64,000 nucleotides of DNA from Pseudomonas sp. WS 5079 (GCF_012985465.1 NZ_JAAQWN010000002.1:124001-188000), one strand, 5' to 3'. Shown: positions 10,911 through 21,156, numbered from the stretch's first letter. The notes: generated from the sequence alone by a model not told the origin. Numbers and translations are program-made.

Positions 10911-11261
10911 CTACATCACGCCAGCCTGATCTGCGGCGCATACCTGCCCTTTCAACGCATGAACCACACAGACCACCCTGACCAGGCCGCTGAAATTCTT
11001 GACCCCGCCATAACGCAAGTGCACCTCGCGATCCACATAGGACAGCAGCGCACTGACCGAACAGGTATTGATCCTGGCTATTTCACCAAGAATGTTCCAA
11101 TAGACTTCTTCAAGCCGCAGGCATGTCGAAAAACCATTCAACCGGACAGAACGTGATAATGGCCGGGCCAACGCCATATCGAACCCTTTGACGAAGGGAT
11201 CGATCTTTGTCTTGTAGACCCCGGAAGTTTCCAGCACACCTTTACTCATACTACGCGACAT
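10911..11261 (-). CDS. Small ribbon-helix-helix (RHH_4-type) domain protein
   Basis: Encodes about 116 aa. Residues from roughly 35 onward (RSVRLNGFSTCLRLEEVYWN...) match the RHH_4 pattern: a short beta strand followed by helices with LRLE, W, LLSYVDRE and a closing FSGLVRVVCVVHAL. Ribbon-helix-helix proteins usually bind DNA as dimers, so a regulatory role is inferred; no target is visible. The start is uncertain: MSRSMSKGV at 11261 has GGGAG about 10 nt upstream, MSKGVLETS at 11249 is possible, and the frame is open up to 11300. Monocistronic, between aspS/fmdB and dps. Confidence 0.75.
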   Translation of the reverse strand: MSRSMSKGVLETSGVYKTKIDPFVKGFDMALARPLSRSVRLNGFSTCLRLEEVYWNILGEIARINTCSVSALLSYVDREVHLRYGGVKNFSGLVRVVCVVHALKGQVCAADQAGVM

Positions 11262-11453
11262 ACACTTGACACTCCCTTGCCAAACGGCTCTTGAATACAC
11301 GGCTGTTATTGGCCGTTGAGCCTATAAAACATCAAGCAGGCAAGTGCAGCCAGAAGACGGAGAGTCGCGGCTCGTAGGACAAGCCAACGCATATATCAGG
11401 AAGCAATCAGGTGCAGCCAGCGGCGCCTGCCGGGCACCACTGGCCTGCAGGGC

Positions 11454-11927
11454 TTACTTGCCTTCGAGCAGCGAGCGCAGCATCCAGGCGGTTTTTTCGT
11501 GGATCTGCATGCGCTGGGTCAGCAGGTCCGCGGTCGGCTCGTCGCTGACTTTATCCAGCAACGGGAAGATCCCGCGTGCAGTGCGGGTAACCGCTTCCTG
11601 CCCATCGACAAGTTGCTTGATCATGTTTTCAGCGCTGGGTACGCCTTCTTCTTCCTTGATCGAAGACAGACGGGCATAGATAGAGTAAGCACCCGGCGCT
11701 GGAAAGCCCAGGGCACGAATACGTTCGGCAATGGAGTCAACTGCCAGCGCCAGTTCGTTATATTGCTCTTCAAACATCAAGTGCAATGTACGAAATTGCG
11801 GCCCGGTAACGTTCCAATGGAAGTTATGGGTTTTCAAATACAGTACATAGGTATCTGAAAGCAGCCGTGAAAGTCCGTCAACAATGGATTTACGATCTTC
11901 TTCACTGATACCGATATCGATTGCCAT
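11454..11927 (-). CDS. dps: Dps-family DNA-binding ferritin-like stress protein
   Basis: A 157-aa mini-ferritin that oxidises and stores iron and can coat DNA in starvation. Signatures: [20 protein letters not shown], followed by the ferroxidase Asp/Glu in [20 protein letters not shown]. The start [13 protein letters not shown] has AAGGGA 6 nt upstream; a 10-codon upstream extension is ignored. It corresponds by position and sequence to P. aeruginosa PA0962 (from memory). Confidence 0.94.
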   Translation of the reverse strand: MAIDIGISEEDRKSIVDGLSRLLSDTYVLYLKTHNFHWNVTGPQFRTLHLMFEEQYNELALAVDSIAERIRALGFPAPGAYSIYARLSSIKEEEGVPSAENMIKQLVDGQEAVTRTARGIFPLLDKVSDEPTADLLTQRMQIHEKTAWMLRSLLEGK

Positions 11928-12334
11928 GTCTATTCCCTTCAATTGATGAATATTCATTGATCAGGTGCTTACCCACTCTAGCAAGAGTGCTCGCCTTGCG
12001 CAGCCCTGCCGCCGCACTCGGCCTGCGGCAAATCGCCCCTTTGCAACGCGCTCGACCACGAGCGGCAAGGCCTGGCGCGGTGAAAAACACCCGCACCTGT
12101 CTAGGACAAGGGTTTGCCGCATAAATGCCATGATCTTCGCAACGCCTTGAAACGCTTGATTTGAGAAGGCACAGGCTTTGCTGTTAAATAGGCAGCGTGT
12201 CGCCACCGCTATTTCCTGCGGCAAGCGGCATAGGCTGAATAATCGCGCACGTGTCCAACGCCTCCCATTGTTCAGAAGCGAACCGTGCCAGTCAGCTCTT
12301 CCTTCGTGATCCGTCTTAACGTGAGTTAATCAAA
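11928..12334. other. Divergent spacer between dps and the cold-shock gene
   Basis: 407 bp without a convincing gene. It must contain the dps promoter (minus) and the promoter and leader of the cold-shock-domain gene (plus). I see no clear operator, terminator or REP arm. Confidence 0.6.
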
Positions 12335-12937
12335 ATGTTGAAAATCGTCCACCTGCTAACGGGCGCTGCAGCTTTGCTGCTGTCCTTTATCCCGAGCCTG
12401 CAACCAGAAAGCCTGCCGTACCTGCAACAACACGACGCGCTGTACCTGGCTCTGTTCGGCCTTCTCAACCTGACGCTGGCGCCAGTAATCCCCTACTGGA
12501 ACAAAGGCACACGCCATCAACTGCAAAACCTGGTCAGCGCACTGCTGGTGCTGACTGTCGTCGTACAAACCCTCACCCTCCTGGCCCCCATGCCTGAAGT
12601 CGGTGGCCATCCAGCCATCCTGCTCAGCCTGGCCATTGCCGTAGTCGCTATCGTTCTTCACCTGGCCATCAGCTTCTACCGTTCGTCTGCCCCGGCCTCC
12701 TCGCAAAACTACGATATGACCAACCGGGATACCGGGACCGTCAAGTGGTTCAACACCTCCAAAGGCTTCGGTTTTATTTCCCGGGATTCGGGCGACGATA
12801 TCTTCGTCCACTTCCGAGCCATTCGCGGCGAAGGCCATCGTGTCCTGGTGGAAGGCCAGCGCGTGGAGTTCTCCGTGATGAATCGTGACAAAGGCCTGCA
12901 AGCTGAAGACGTGATCGCCGCCCTGCCGCGTCGCTGA
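12335..12937 (+). CDS. Membrane-anchored cold-shock-domain protein
   Basis: A 200-aa protein in two parts. Residues 1-116 hold about four hydrophobic helices (roughly 3-22, 36-53, 64-86 and 93-115). After a short linker, residues 131-200 form a complete CspA-type cold-shock domain with [15 protein letters not shown] (RNP1 KGFGFI) and DIFVHF (RNP2), which bind single-stranded RNA or DNA. The orientation is predicted to leave the domain in the cytoplasm. An in-frame ATG at 12716 ([12 protein letters not shown]) would give a free 73-aa Csp, but I see no good ribosome site for it. PA0961 is the positional equivalent. Confidence 0.9.
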   Translation: MLKIVHLLTGAAALLLSFIPSLQPESLPYLQQHDALYLALFGLLNLTLAPVIPYWNKGTRHQLQNLVSALLVLTVVVQTLTLLAPMPEVGGHPAILLSLAIAVVAIVLHLAISFYRSSAPASSQNYDMTNRDTGTVKWFNTSKGFGFISRDSGDDIFVHFRAIRGEGHRVLVEGQRVEFSVMNRDKGLQAEDVIAALPRR

Positions 12938-12953
12938 TCCCAGAACAGGCCCG

Positions 12954-12995
12954 AAAAAAAACCGCGATGCAGTTGATACTGCATCGCGGTTTTTT
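12954..12995. terminator. Bidirectional rho-independent terminator
   Basis: Perfect 11-bp stem CCGCGATGCAG/CTGCATCGCGG with a 6-nt loop, preceded by eight A and followed by six T. It serves the convergent cold-shock gene (plus) and slyX (minus). Confidence 0.95.
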
Positions 12996-13019
12996 ATCGC
13001 CGGGAGTTTACCCGCCCCC

Positions 13020-13226
13020 TTAATAATGAGGCGGCGGCGCTTCTTCCTCGGAGGATTCGAACTGCCCGCCCATTTCTTCCTGACGCTTGAGTAAGGCCGT
13101 CATCTGCAATTGCAGGCGTTCTACCGCTCGTTGCTGGGCAACCAGGATGTCATTCAAGGTCTCGATGGTGTCGTCCTGGAAAGCCAGGCGGCTCTCAAGG
13201 TCCATCACGCGGTCTTGCAGGTCCAT
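13020..13226 (-). CDS. slyX: SlyX family protein
   Basis: A 68-aa protein forming a predicted coiled coil ([20 protein letters not shown], then [19 protein letters not shown]) and ending in the family signature EEAPPPHY. Function is unknown; in Enterobacteria it neighbours slyD. It begins 3 bp after the HIT gene stop, so the two form an operon. Confidence 0.95.
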   Translation of the reverse strand: MDLQDRVMDLESRLAFQDDTIETLNDILVAQQRAVERLQLQMTALLKRQEEMGGQFESSEEEAPPPHY

Positions 13227-13229
13227 GGT

Positions 13230-13655
13230 TCAGTCCTGGGCAAAAGTGAATTCGGGCGGCAACAACTCGCGCAGGCGGGTACGAATCAGCGCGACCTGAG
13301 CGTCGGTATAAGGCACCGCCGGGTGCTTGCCCCAGACGGGGGCAGGCCAAGCCGCATCGTCGCGTTTGCGCACAATCACGTGCACATGCAGCTGGTTGAC
13401 CACGTTACCCAGGGCGCCAATGTTCATTTTATCCGCGCCAAACCCGTCATTGAGCAGCTGCGCCAACGTCGTGGTTTCTTGCCACAGGCGGGACTGGTCG
13501 CCCGCGTCGAGCTGGAACACTTCGCTGATACCGGCAATGCGCGGCACCAGGATAAGCCAGAGGTAGTTAGAGTCATTGGACAGCAGCAGCCGGCACAGGG
13601 GGAATTCCCCGATGGGCAAGGTGTCGTTTTGCAGACGTGGATCCAAGGCGAACAC
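13230..13655 (-). CDS. HIT-family (histidine triad) protein
   Basis: A 141-aa protein starting FALDPRLQNDTLPIGEFPLC, with the histidine-triad-like segment NQLHVHVIVRKRDDAAWP near residue 90; HIT proteins are nucleotide hydrolases or transferases. GTG at 13655 is chosen because GGAG lies 8 nt upstream; a GTG three codons further upstream directly abuts that Shine-Dalgarno and is unlikely. The substrate is unknown. Upstream partner of slyX. Confidence 0.88.
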   Translation of the reverse strand: MFALDPRLQNDTLPIGEFPLCRLLLSNDSNYLWLILVPRIAGISEVFQLDAGDQSRLWQETTTLAQLLNDGFGADKMNIGALGNVVNQLHVHVIVRKRDDAAWPAPVWGKHPAVPYTDAQVALIRTRLRELLPPEFTFAQD

Positions 13656-14382
13656 CGCAGGCACTCCGTTCGGCTAGTCAGTTTCAGGCGCCCAGCATAC
13701 CTGCGAATGGCGGCTGCTTCACGGGGCAATCCGCGCGCGCGCCATGGGCAATCGCGCGACCGGGCACCGACGCACCAAAATGAGTCTTTTATGCCCCGCA
13801 TCGGGCAGGGCCTATCCGCCGATTACTCACCGTGCAGGGTGAACCGGTAACATTTCTGACAGAAACACATTTTTATCCGTTCGAAATCCCGCACAGCCGA
13901 GGCCCTGAATTCCAAAAAAAACCACGCAAAAGCCCCGTGCCCAGGCGATTTTCACAGACCCAGCACATTTTTCACGAAAAAATGACATCTGCCCGACAGT
14001 TTGAGCACGCTTGTTGCATTCACTCCCCTATCGTCGACAACGGCACCTGCCAGGAAGGCAGTGCTTCACGATAAAAACAACAGTGAGTCAATACAAAAAC
14101 AGGAAGTTTTAAACTTTGAACAGGGTACTTTGCACCTCTGTCCAGGGTATTAAAAACAGTATTGAAGTTGTCAGTCTGGTTACAAGCAGACTGTAGATTT
14201 GCGACATGGATCTAGCAATTTACGACAGCCTCGTAAAGAAGCTGAAAGGACAGATGTGCAAGTATCGCCAATTATTGCCAGCGTGCTATAAGTTTGCGCT
14301 GTCACAAAAAAGAAAGAGCCGCCCAGACAAAAATATAGGTGGGACGGCAGTACTCTTCCTAAAACCAAAGGAGCAAATCACG
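13656..14382. other. Long upstream region of the OprD-family porin
   Basis: 727 bp between the HIT gene and the porin. The porin frame is open from 14206, but those 59 codons lack a signal peptide and precede the real start. The region becomes A/T-rich toward the porin and holds a 7-bp inverted repeat CAGTCTG/CAGACTG (14172-14178 and 14187-14193, 8-nt spacer) that could be an operator. No RNA gene or ORF is convincing. Confidence 0.5.
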
Positions 14383-15678
14383 ATGCGCGTGATGAAGTGG
14401 AGCATGATCGCCCTCGCTGTTTCAGCAGGCACCTCACAGTTCGCAATGGCGTCCGCCCAAGACGATGCCAAGGGCTTTGTCGAAGACAGTACCTTCAGCA
14501 TCAATACCCGCACCCTGTACTTCAGCCGAGACAACCGCAACAACAAGTCGGGCACAAGCTACACCCGGGAAACCGGCCTGGGCTTCAACGGTTTGTACCA
14601 GTCGGGCTTCACCCAGGGCACCATCGGTGTGGGTGTTGACGTTATCGGCCTGCTCGGCGTGAAACTGGACAGCGGCAGAGGCCGTAATGGCACTGGCTTG
14701 TTCCCGGAAGGTTCGGATGGCCGCTCAGAGGATGAATACTCCAAGGGCGGCGGCGCCATCAAGTTCCGCCTCTCCAATACCGTGCTGAAAGTCGGCGACC
14801 AGTACACCACCGCACCGGTATTCGCATCCGACGACAGTCGCTTGCTGCCAGAGCTGCCACAAGGTATCTCGATCGTCAGTAACGAGATCAAGGACCTCAA
14901 GCTGGAAGCCGGTCACTTCACTTCCAGCGTGGCCCAGGCGCAGACCTTCAAGGACAGTATCCTCGACTTCCCTGAAACCTCCCGAGGCATCAAGCAAGCC
15001 AATTTCGTAGGCGGCACCTACGGTTGGACGCCTGAGTTCACCACCAGCCTCTACTACTCGAAAGTCGAAGACTACTGGCGCAAATACTACGCCAACGTCA
15101 ACTGGACCCACGCCCTGAGCGATGACCAGTCGGTGGCCGTAGACTTCAACATCTACGACACCAAGAGCGACGGTGCCGGCCTGCAACGCGCCTATAAAGA
15201 CGACGTTACCAAACTCGACAACCGCGCGTTCAGCTTGCAGGGTGCCTACACCATCGGTGCACACACCTTCACCCTGGCGGCCCAGAAGGTTACCGGTGAC
15301 GGCGACTACGGCTACGGCATCGACGGCGGCGGCACAGTGTTCCTGGCCAACTCCATTGCACGTTCCGACTTCAACGCCGAAGGCGAGAAATCCTTCAAGG
15401 CCCGTTACGACCTCGACATGGCCACCTTCGGTGTACCTGGCCTGAGCTTCCTGGCTGCGTACGTCACCGGTAGCGGCGCCAACACCGCCCTGACCTCGAA
15501 CGGGAAAGAATGGGAACGCGATCTTGAAGCCAAGTACGTGATCCAGAGCGGCCCGGCCAAAGACCTGAGCCTGCGTATTCGCCAAGCGACTTATCGTTCG
15601 TCTGATGGCGTTTACTACGGTTCTTCGTCCATCGATGAACTGCGTCTGATTGCGCAATACCCGTTGAACATCTTGTAA
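14383..15678 (+). CDS. oprD: OprD-family outer-membrane porin
   Basis: An 18-strand substrate-specific porin, 431 aa. Signal peptide (MRVMKWSMIALAVSAGTSQF..AMA) then the OprD N-terminus FVEDSTFSINTRTLYFSRDN. The end DELRLIAQYPLNIL is the expected terminal strand. The start has AAAGGAG 9 nt upstream. Its neighbours (HIT, slyX, csp, dps, aspS) match those of P. aeruginosa oprD (PA0958), the basic amino acid and carbapenem porin, so orthology is likely, though OprD paralogues are many and the substrate is inferred. Confidence 0.9.
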   Translation: MRVMKWSMIALAVSAGTSQFAMASAQDDAKGFVEDSTFSINTRTLYFSRDNRNNKSGTSYTRETGLGFNGLYQSGFTQGTIGVGVDVIGLLGVKLDSGRGRNGTGLFPEGSDGRSEDEYSKGGGAIKFRLSNTVLKVGDQYTTAPVFASDDSRLLPELPQGISIVSNEIKDLKLEAGHFTSSVAQAQTFKDSILDFPETSRGIKQANFVGGTYGWTPEFTTSLYYSKVEDYWRKYYANVNWTHALSDDQSVAVDFNIYDTKSDGAGLQRAYKDDVTKLDNRAFSLQGAYTIGAHTFTLAAQKVTGDGDYGYGIDGGGTVFLANSIARSDFNAEGEKSFKARYDLDMATFGVPGLSFLAAYVTGSGANTALTSNGKEWERDLEAKYVIQSGPAKDLSLRIRQATYRSSDGVYYGSSSIDELRLIAQYPLNIL

Positions 15679-15715
15679 TCAAAGATGCCCGAGGGCTTCG
15701 GCCCTTAATGAAAAA

Positions 15716-15748
15716 GCCGCTCACTTTTAACCAGTGAGCGGCTTTTTT
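15716..15748 (+). terminator. Rho-independent terminator of the porin gene
   Basis: 10-bp stem GCCGCTCACT/AGTGAGCGGC, 7-nt loop, then six T. A UUCG-capped small hairpin (AGGGC/GCCCT) precedes it at 15692-15705. Confidence 0.95.
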
Positions 15749-15854
15749 ATTGCACTTTTATTTCTGCGACCTTGATAACTAGCAAGCTAACTATCAAGTT
15801 TATTATCGAGACAAAACCTGACTCTTCAGCCAAGTTAAATCCCTGCACCCGTTC

Positions 15855-16697
15855 TTATTTGGCAGGCGCTTCTTGCATCACGCGAATAACGCGCTGCGGG
15901 AACGGGATATCAATTCCGGCCGCTTTCAAACGGTCCCGCGCCAGTTCATTGAACATGAACATCACGTCCCAATAATCCGCAGTCTTGGTCCATACACGCA
16001 GGGAAACGGTGATCGAACTGTCGCCCAGGGTCGAAACCACTGCGACAGGCTCGGGATCCGCCAGAACCCGTGGATCCTTGGCCAATTCCAGCAGCACTTG
16101 ACGGGCTTTCTGCAAATCGGCTTCGTAGTCGACACCCACGTCAAACACCACCTTGCGGGTTGGCTGGCGATTGGTGTTGGTGATGATGCCGTTGGACAAG
16201 ATGCCGTTAGGCACAATGACCGTCTTGTTATCGCCGGTACGGATCACCGTGTGGAAGATCTGGATGCTATCGACGGTACCCGCCGTGCCCTGGGCTTCGA
16301 TCCAGTCACCGATACGGAACGGGCGGAACAGCAGAATCAGCACGCCACCGGCAAAGTTGGCCAGGCTACCTTGCAACGCCAGGCCAATGGCCAGGGTCGC
16401 GGCACCGATCGCGGCGACAAACGAGGTGGTTTCGACTCCGATCATCGAGGCTACGCTGACGATCAGCATCACCTTGAGCACGATGTTCGCAAGGCTAGTC
16501 ACAAAGCCCTGCAACGCCAGGTCCGCATTGCGCAGGGCCAGCAGGCGCCCTACCTTGTGGGTCAGCTTGTTGATCAGCCACCAGCCAATGGCCAGGGTCA
16601 ATACCGCCAGCAATACGCGGCTGCCGTATTCCATGATCATCGGGACCCAGGCTTGGGAAGCCTTGATCAATTGATCCACTTCAGCGTTCAAATCCAT
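15855..16697 (-). CDS. mscS: Small-conductance mechanosensitive channel, MscS family
   Basis: A 280-aa protein of standard MscS length that releases solutes on hypo-osmotic shock. Three N-terminal membrane helices (LLAVLTLAIGWWLINKLTHK, then FVTSLANIVLKVMLIVSV and the pore-lining IGAATLAIGLALQGSLANF), followed by the cytoplasmic beta domain (FRIGDWIEAQGTAGTVDSI) and the alpha/beta cage. The TM3 pattern of alternating Gly/Ala residues is typical. Tandem with yajQ on the same strand, as in P. aeruginosa PA4394-PA4395. Confidence 0.95.
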   Translation of the reverse strand: MDLNAEVDQLIKASQAWVPMIMEYGSRVLLAVLTLAIGWWLINKLTHKVGRLLALRNADLALQGFVTSLANIVLKVMLIVSVASMIGVETTSFVAAIGAATLAIGLALQGSLANFAGGVLILLFRPFRIGDWIEAQGTAGTVDSIQIFHTVIRTGDNKTVIVPNGILSNGIITNTNRQPTRKVVFDVGVDYEADLQKARQVLLELAKDPRVLADPEPVAVVSTLGDSSITVSLRVWTKTADYWDVMFMFNELARDRLKAAGIDIPFPQRVIRVMQEAPAK

Positions 16698-16742
16698 CTA
16701 GATTCTCCTGTCTAGCACTGCAAATAAAGGTCGCCACAGCAA

Positions 16743-16762
16743 TTGAGCCCCGAAGGGCTCAA
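16743..16762 (-). terminator. Possible weak terminator after yajQ
   Basis: 8-bp stem TTGAGCCC/GGGCTCAA with a 4-nt loop between yajQ and mscS. It has no real U-tract on the minus strand, so it may attenuate rather than end transcription. Confidence 0.4.
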
Positions 16763-16824
16763 TCGTTTCTGCAGGTTCTGGGGCGTGGGACGTCGAAAAG
16801 CCCCGCGGGTTCCCCAAAACCGGA

Positions 16825-17310
16825 TCAGTCGCGGAAGTTATTGAACTGCAGCGGCATATCGAAGGTCTTGGCGCGCAGGGCGGCAATCGCCTCCTGCAAG
16901 TCGTCGCGCTTCTTGCCAGTGATACGCACCTGCTCGCCCTGGATTGCGGCCTGGACCTTGAGCTTGGCATCCTTGACGTGAGCGACGATCTTCTTCGCCA
17001 GCTCCTTGTCGATACCTTCCTTGAGCACGGCCTCCTGCTTCATCAACTTGCCCGACGCATAGGCATCCTTGACTTCAAGGCATTGCACGTCGATTTTGCG
17101 CTTGACCAGGGCCAGCTTGAGGATCTCGATCATCGCTTCGAGCTGGAAATCGGCTTCAGCGGTCAGGTTGACCGTCAGTTCCTTTTCCTTGAACTCGAAG
17201 CTGCCCTTGCCTTTCAAGTCATAACGACGGTCCAGCTCCTTGACGGCGTTCTCGACGGCGTTGGTGACTTCGTGCTTGTCCAGTTCAGATACCACGTCGA
17301 ACGACGGCAT
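16825..17310 (-). CDS. yajQ: YajQ family nucleotide-binding protein
   Basis: A 161-aa protein starting [20 protein letters not shown] with two ferredoxin-like domains. YajQ proteins bind nucleic acids, and a Xanthomonas member is a cyclic-di-GMP effector that controls transcription; that activity is only inferred here. Divergent from panE, upstream of mscS. Confidence 0.95.
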   Translation of the reverse strand: MPSFDVVSELDKHEVTNAVENAVKELDRRYDLKGKGSFEFKEKELTVNLTAEADFQLEAMIEILKLALVKRKIDVQCLEVKDAYASGKLMKQEAVLKEGIDKELAKKIVAHVKDAKLKVQAAIQGEQVRITGKKRDDLQEAIAALRAKTFDMPLQFNNFRD

Positions 17311-17393
17311 GTAGTTTCTCCAATAAAAAAGGGGCGCGGCTCAGTAGAGATGGAGCACGCCTGGCTTGCGGGTAAAATGCCGGGGCATTATAA

Positions 17394-18365
<972 letters not shown>

Positions 18366-18411
18366 GGCACGCGCTACCCTGCCGACTTGATCCTTGCCTG
18401 CGAACAACCTG

Positions 18412-20448
18412 ATGCCACTGCGCCAGCGTCTCGAAAATCTCCCCGTTGGGCAGAAACTGCTGGCGGCCCTGCTGGTACTGCTGACCACCGTGCTGCTGGT
18501 GGCCAACCTGACCTTTATCAGCGCCGCCTACTGGATCTCCCAGGAAAGCATGGCCCCGCAAGCCTTGCAGGCTATTGGCCGGCTGGTCTCCAACCCGGCC
18601 CTCGCCGCGCAAGCCCTGGATTCTCCCGCCAAGGCCGACGCCCTGCTCAACGAGCTGACCAGCTATTCGCCACTACGGGCGGCGGCCCTGTATGACGGTG
18701 AAGGCAGTCGCCTGGCGCAGCTACAACACGGCGACCGCCTGCAACTGCCGGCACACTACCGCGACATCGAAGCCTGGCGGGTCACCGAATTTCGCAGCAA
18801 TCAAATCATCACCCTGCCCCGCCCCGGCTTGCCCTCGGGGCATTTGCTGCTGGTGGCCAGTAGCGAACTGCCGGTCGCCTTCTACACCGGCACCCTGACC
18901 GCCAGCCTCGGCATCCTGATTTTCAGCATCCTGCTGTGGCTGGTGATCGCCCGACAGATCAAGCGCCTGATTACCCGGCCCATCCATGAGCTGGAAGAAT
19001 TGTCGCGCCAGGTCACCCGCGAGGAGAACTACGCCCTGCGGGCCGGGCGCGGCAACCATGACGAAATCGGCAGCCTGGCCGAAGCGTTCAATACCATGCT
19101 GTCACGCATCGAAGCCCGCGAGCAGCAGCTCAAGCGTGCGCGGGACGACTCCCAGGCCGCCTATGACCAGGCCCAGGGCCTGGCCGAGGAAACACGGCAT
19201 ACCAACCGCAAGCTGGAGCTGGAAGTCCAGGTGCGCAGCAAAATCGAGAAAAAACTCACCGGTTTCCAGAATTATCTGAACAGCATCATCGACTCCATGC
19301 CATCTGCCTTGATCGCCCTGGACGAGCAGCTCTACGTCACCCAATGGAACCAGGAAGCCAGTGCCCTGTCCGGCACACGCCTGGGCGAAGCCCTGAACCA
19401 GCCGATCTTCCTTGCCTTCGAGCCGCTCAAGCCCTACCTGCCGCAGCTCAAGGCCGCGGTGGAACAGCACACGGTGGAGCGCATCGAGCGTGTCACCTGG
19501 ATCAAGGACGACGAGCCCAAGCACTATGCCCTGACCTTTTACCCGCTGATGGGCGGCGCCGGGCGCGGGGTGGTGATCCGCATCGATGACATCACCCAGC
19601 GTCTGTCCCTGGAAGAGATGATGGTGCAGTCGGAAAAAATGCTGTCGGTCGGCGGGCTGGCAGCGGGCATGGCCCACGAGATCAACAACCCCCTGGGGGC
19701 GATCCTGCATAACGTGCAAAACATCCGGCGGCGGCTGTCGGCGGACCTCCCGAAAAACCAGGAGCACGCCGAGCAGGTGGGCGTGGAACTGGAGACGGTC
19801 AACCGCTACCTGCAAAGCCGCGAAGTACCGCAACTGCTCGACGGCATCCAGCAAGCCGGGGCCCGTGCGGCAAAAATCGTCACCCATATGCTCAGTTTCA
19901 GCCGCCGCAGTAACCGCCAGATGGCACCTTGCGACCTGCCAGCGTTGATCGACCAAGCGGTAGAAATTGCCGGTAACGACTTCGACCTGGCCATCGGCTT
20001 CGACTTCAAGGGCCAGGCAATCATCCGCCAGTTCGATCCTTTGCTGGGCCCGGTGCCTGGCACCGCCAACGAGCTGGAGCAGGTGCTGCTCAACCTGCTG
20101 AAAAACGCCGCCCAGGCCATCCACCTGCGCGAAGACGACAGCGAGCCGGGGCGTATCATCCTGCGCACCCGGCTCAACCCACCATGGGCCGAGATCCAGG
20201 TGGAGGACAATGGCATCGGCATGAGTGAGAACGTGCGCAAGCGTACCTTCGAGCCCTTCTTCACCACCAAGGAAATCGGCCAGGGCACGGGGCTCGGCCT
20301 GTCGGTCTCGTACTTCATCATCACCAACAATCACAAGGGCCAGATGGAGGTTCACTCCACCCTGGGCCAGGGCACCTGTTTCACCTTGCGCCTGCCGTTG
20401 GCCGGCAGCCAGCTTGCCCCCCACGAACTGACTCAACTGGAGCACTGA
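18412..20448 (+). CDS. Membrane sensor histidine kinase with HAMP and PAS (PA4398-like)
   Basis: A 678-aa protein: TM1 (about 17-43), a periplasmic sensory region, TM2 (about 160-182), a HAMP domain (RLITRPIHELEELSRQVTRE), a coiled coil, a PAS domain (IIDSMPSALIALDEQLYVTQ), the HisKA box with phospho-His in GMAHEINNPLGAILHNV, and an HATPase domain with DNGIGM and GTGLGLSVSYFI. No receiver domain is fused and no response regulator is adjacent, so its partner is unknown. In P. aeruginosa the positional equivalent PA4398 affects swarming and biofilm formation (from memory). ATG 18412 preferred; a TTG six codons upstream is possible. Confidence 0.9.
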   Translation: MPLRQRLENLPVGQKLLAALLVLLTTVLLVANLTFISAAYWISQESMAPQALQAIGRLVSNPALAAQALDSPAKADALLNELTSYSPLRAAALYDGEGSRLAQLQHGDRLQLPAHYRDIEAWRVTEFRSNQIITLPRPGLPSGHLLLVASSELPVAFYTGTLTASLGILIFSILLWLVIARQIKRLITRPIHELEELSRQVTREENYALRAGRGNHDEIGSLAEAFNTMLSRIEAREQQLKRARDDSQAAYDQAQGLAEETRHTNRKLELEVQVRSKIEKKLTGFQNYLNSIIDSMPSALIALDEQLYVTQWNQEASALSGTRLGEALNQPIFLAFEPLKPYLPQLKAAVEQHTVERIERVTWIKDDEPKHYALTFYPLMGGAGRGVVIRIDDITQRLSLEEMMVQSEKMLSVGGLAAGMAHEINNPLGAILHNVQNIRRRLSADLPKNQEHAEQVGVELETVNRYLQSREVPQLLDGIQQAGARAAKIVTHMLSFSRRSNRQMAPCDLPALIDQAVEIAGNDFDLAIGFDFKGQAIIRQFDPLLGPVPGTANELEQVLLNLLKNAAQAIHLREDDSEPGRIILRTRLNPPWAEIQVEDNGIGMSENVRKRTFEPFFTTKEIGQGTGLGLSVSYFIITNNHKGQMEVHSTLGQGTCFTLRLPLAGSQLAPHELTQLEH

Positions 20449-20450
20449 CC

Positions 20451-21029
20451 ATGGGCTTTCGCCTGTCGAAAATTTACACCCGTACCGGCGACAAAGGCGA
20501 AACCGGCCTGGGTGACGGCCGCCGCGTGCCCAAGGATCACCCCCGGGTGGAGGCGATCGGAGAGGTGGACAGCCTCAACAGCCAATTGGGCCTGCTGCTG
20601 GCCGGGCTTGAGGAGCAAAGCGGCCAGCATCCGGCGTTGAAGGATGTGATCGAGGTACTGACACCCTGCCAGCATCGACTGTTTGACCTGGGTGGCGAAT
20701 TGGCGATGCCGGTCTATAAGGCGCTCAATGCGGGCGAGGTGGACCGGCTGGAAGCGGCGATTGATCGCTGGAATGAAGAAGTGGGGCCGTTGGAAAACTT
20801 CATCCTGCCCGGTGGTTCGGCGCTGATTGCCCAGGCCCATGTGTGCCGTAGCCTGGCCCGCAGCGCCGAGCGGCGCTGCCAGCAATTGAATGCACTGGAG
20901 CCGTTGGAGGGGGTAGGTTTGGCGTACATCAACCGGCTATCGGATTTGCTGTTTGTGGCAGCAAGGGTGATTGCCAGGCGGCAAGGGGTTGCGGAGGTTT
21001 TGTGGCAGGCGGCGGCTAAGCCGCACTGA
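20451..21029 (+). CDS. ATP:cob(I)alamin adenosyltransferase, PduO type
   Basis: Makes adenosylcobalamin from cob(I)alamin and ATP, 192 aa. The signature KIYTRTGDKGETGLGDGRRV at the N-terminus is the ATP-binding segment; VEAIGEVDSLNSQLG and the RSLARSAERRC helix follow the family pattern. It begins 2 bp after the sensor kinase stop, so it is co-transcribed with it, an association without obvious biochemical logic. Confidence 0.94.
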   Translation: MGFRLSKIYTRTGDKGETGLGDGRRVPKDHPRVEAIGEVDSLNSQLGLLLAGLEEQSGQHPALKDVIEVLTPCQHRLFDLGGELAMPVYKALNAGEVDRLEAAIDRWNEEVGPLENFILPGGSALIAQAHVCRSLARSAERRCQQLNALEPLEGVGLAYINRLSDLLFVAARVIARRQGVAEVLWQAAAKPH

Positions 21030-21060
21030 GGTTATTGCTGGATTTTGTATTGCTTGAGCG

Positions 21061-21144
21061 GGCCTCATCGCGGGCAAGCCCGCTCCCACATTTTGATTTG
21101 TGAATACATTTCAATGTGGGAGCTGGCTTGCCTGCGATGGGGCC
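21061..21144. repeat. REPIN between the adenosyltransferase and Nudix genes
   Basis: Arms GGCCTCATCGCGGGCAAGCC... (21061-21091) and TGTGGGAGCTGGCTTGCCTG... (21115-21144) form a long imperfect inverted repeat. The two arms belong to different sub-types (CGGGCAAGCCCG versus CTGGCTTGCCTG). Confidence 0.85.
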
Positions 21145-21156
21145 AGCACTGACGAC

